This document shows, in pieces, positions 63,731 through 64,000 of a DNA stretch of 64,000 bases. Where the stretch lies: the NCBI RefSeq assembly GCF_017355955.1, contig NZ_JAFFID010000001.1, forward strand, positions 2,170,001 through 2,234,000. The letters run 5' to 3'. Positions within the stretch are counted from its first letter, which is position 1, and each line of letters begins with the position of its first letter. Both the position numbers and the translations under genes were made by a program. The notes below the pieces were generated by a model. It was not told where the DNA came from, did no database searches, and saw nothing but the letters and a program-made list of their open reading frames with translations. The DNA is from Sabulibacter ruber. Lineage in GTDB: Bacteria; Bacteroidota; Bacteroidia; Cytophagales; Hymenobacteraceae.

Positions 63731-64000
63731 ATGTCAAACAAACGCTTCATATTCCTTTTTGCCCTGCTCTTCTGGACAGCGAGTACGTTGCCCGGCCAAG
63801 CTCAGGGGCTTAACCTTGGCTACTCCAACCCAGATTCCTTGAAAGCCTCGGCACCTGCTGTTCCACGTGTGAGCTATGGCTTGAACGCCGGGGCCAGTTT
63901 CAGCAACTTTGGTTCCGTATCCTTTGTGGAGCCCAGGCTGCAGTACCGGGTCACGCCGCGTTTCCACGTGTTCAGCAGTTTGACCATGTTACAGACCTGG
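63731..64000 (+). CDS. Secreted protein, 3' cut by window edge (probable outer-membrane barrel)
   Basis: 90 codons open from ATG 63731 to the end. A signal peptide (MSNKRFIFLFALLFWTASTL, cut near PGQAQ) is followed by LNLGYSNPDSLKA and then SYGLNAGASFSNFGSVSF and EPRLQYRVTPRFHVFSS, alternating polar/aromatic strands like the first hairpins of an outer-membrane barrel. Family cannot be decided on this fragment. Its start lies about 100 bp after the M61 terminator. Confidence 0.75.
   Translation, partial: MSNKRFIFLFALLFWTASTLPGQAQGLNLGYSNPDSLKASAPAVPRVSYGLNAGASFSNFGSVSFVEPRLQYRVTPRFHVFSSLTMLQTW

Noticed and set aside
1..64000. Prophage or conjugative element
   Set aside because: No integrase, terminase, portal, capsid, relaxase or Tra genes were found.

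Overview
This window looks like chromosomal DNA of a Bacteroidota bacterium, probably a cytophagalean of the Hymenobacteraceae (Rufibacter/Pontibacter-like). That placement is an inference from the gene set: fused SecDF, a BatD-like protein, a TonB-dependent receptor with a carboxypeptidase-like N-terminal domain, FabV and NifU-type proteins. Supporting signs are promoter motifs of the TAnnTTTG type and the lack of Shine-Dalgarno sequences. No rRNA is present to test it.

Layout. 0-3 kb: the end of secDF. 3-16 kb: transport and envelope genes (KefB-like antiporter, YitT protein, amino acid permease, NupC-type nucleoside transporter, DUF1003 protein, POT peptide transporter, NifU protein, Na+/H+ antiporter). 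16-29 kb: aroC-batD, two tandem ferritin-like proteins, queG, a RidA protein, ruvB, a glutaryl-CoA-dehydrogenase-like enzyme, a transglutaminase-like protein, and a TonB receptor behind a TPP riboswitch (probable outer-membrane thiamine uptake).

30.2-37.6 kb is the unusual region: about nine short, AT-rich genes, all on the minus strand. Most of the gaps hold roughly 60-75 bp imperfect inverted repeats bounded by RYYYAAC / GTTRRRY-type cores, and several ATGs lie 8-20 nt after a core. This is the architecture of an integron gene-cassette array. No integrase is visible, so within the window it is a candidate CALIN (attC cluster lacking an integrase). Three cassettes carry single-base frameshifts, which suggests decay of unexpressed cargo. 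Readable cargo is secreted or lipoprotein genes, small membrane proteins, a zinc-ribbon protein, an SMI1/KNR4-type protein and a broken DUF4265-type protein.

37.9-64 kb returns to ordinary chromosome: YceI and MarR, DedA, dipeptide epimerase, a dicarboxylate/amino acid symporter, a sigma factor-small protein-ClpP paralogue operon, an MFS transporter, type I pullulanase, a large GAF-like protein, a macrodomain deacetylase, fabV, two PAP2 phosphatases flanking small secreted proteins and a tRNA-Leu(CAG), CinA, a methyltransferase, an M61 peptidase, and the start of a secreted protein cut by the window edge.

Two families of intergenic repeats recur. One is a palindrome built on TTTnGGnCTGnTTT and its complement, often serving as a terminator. 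The other is clusters of tiny hairpins with 3-nt loops (16.1 and 50.5 kb) that resemble REP elements.
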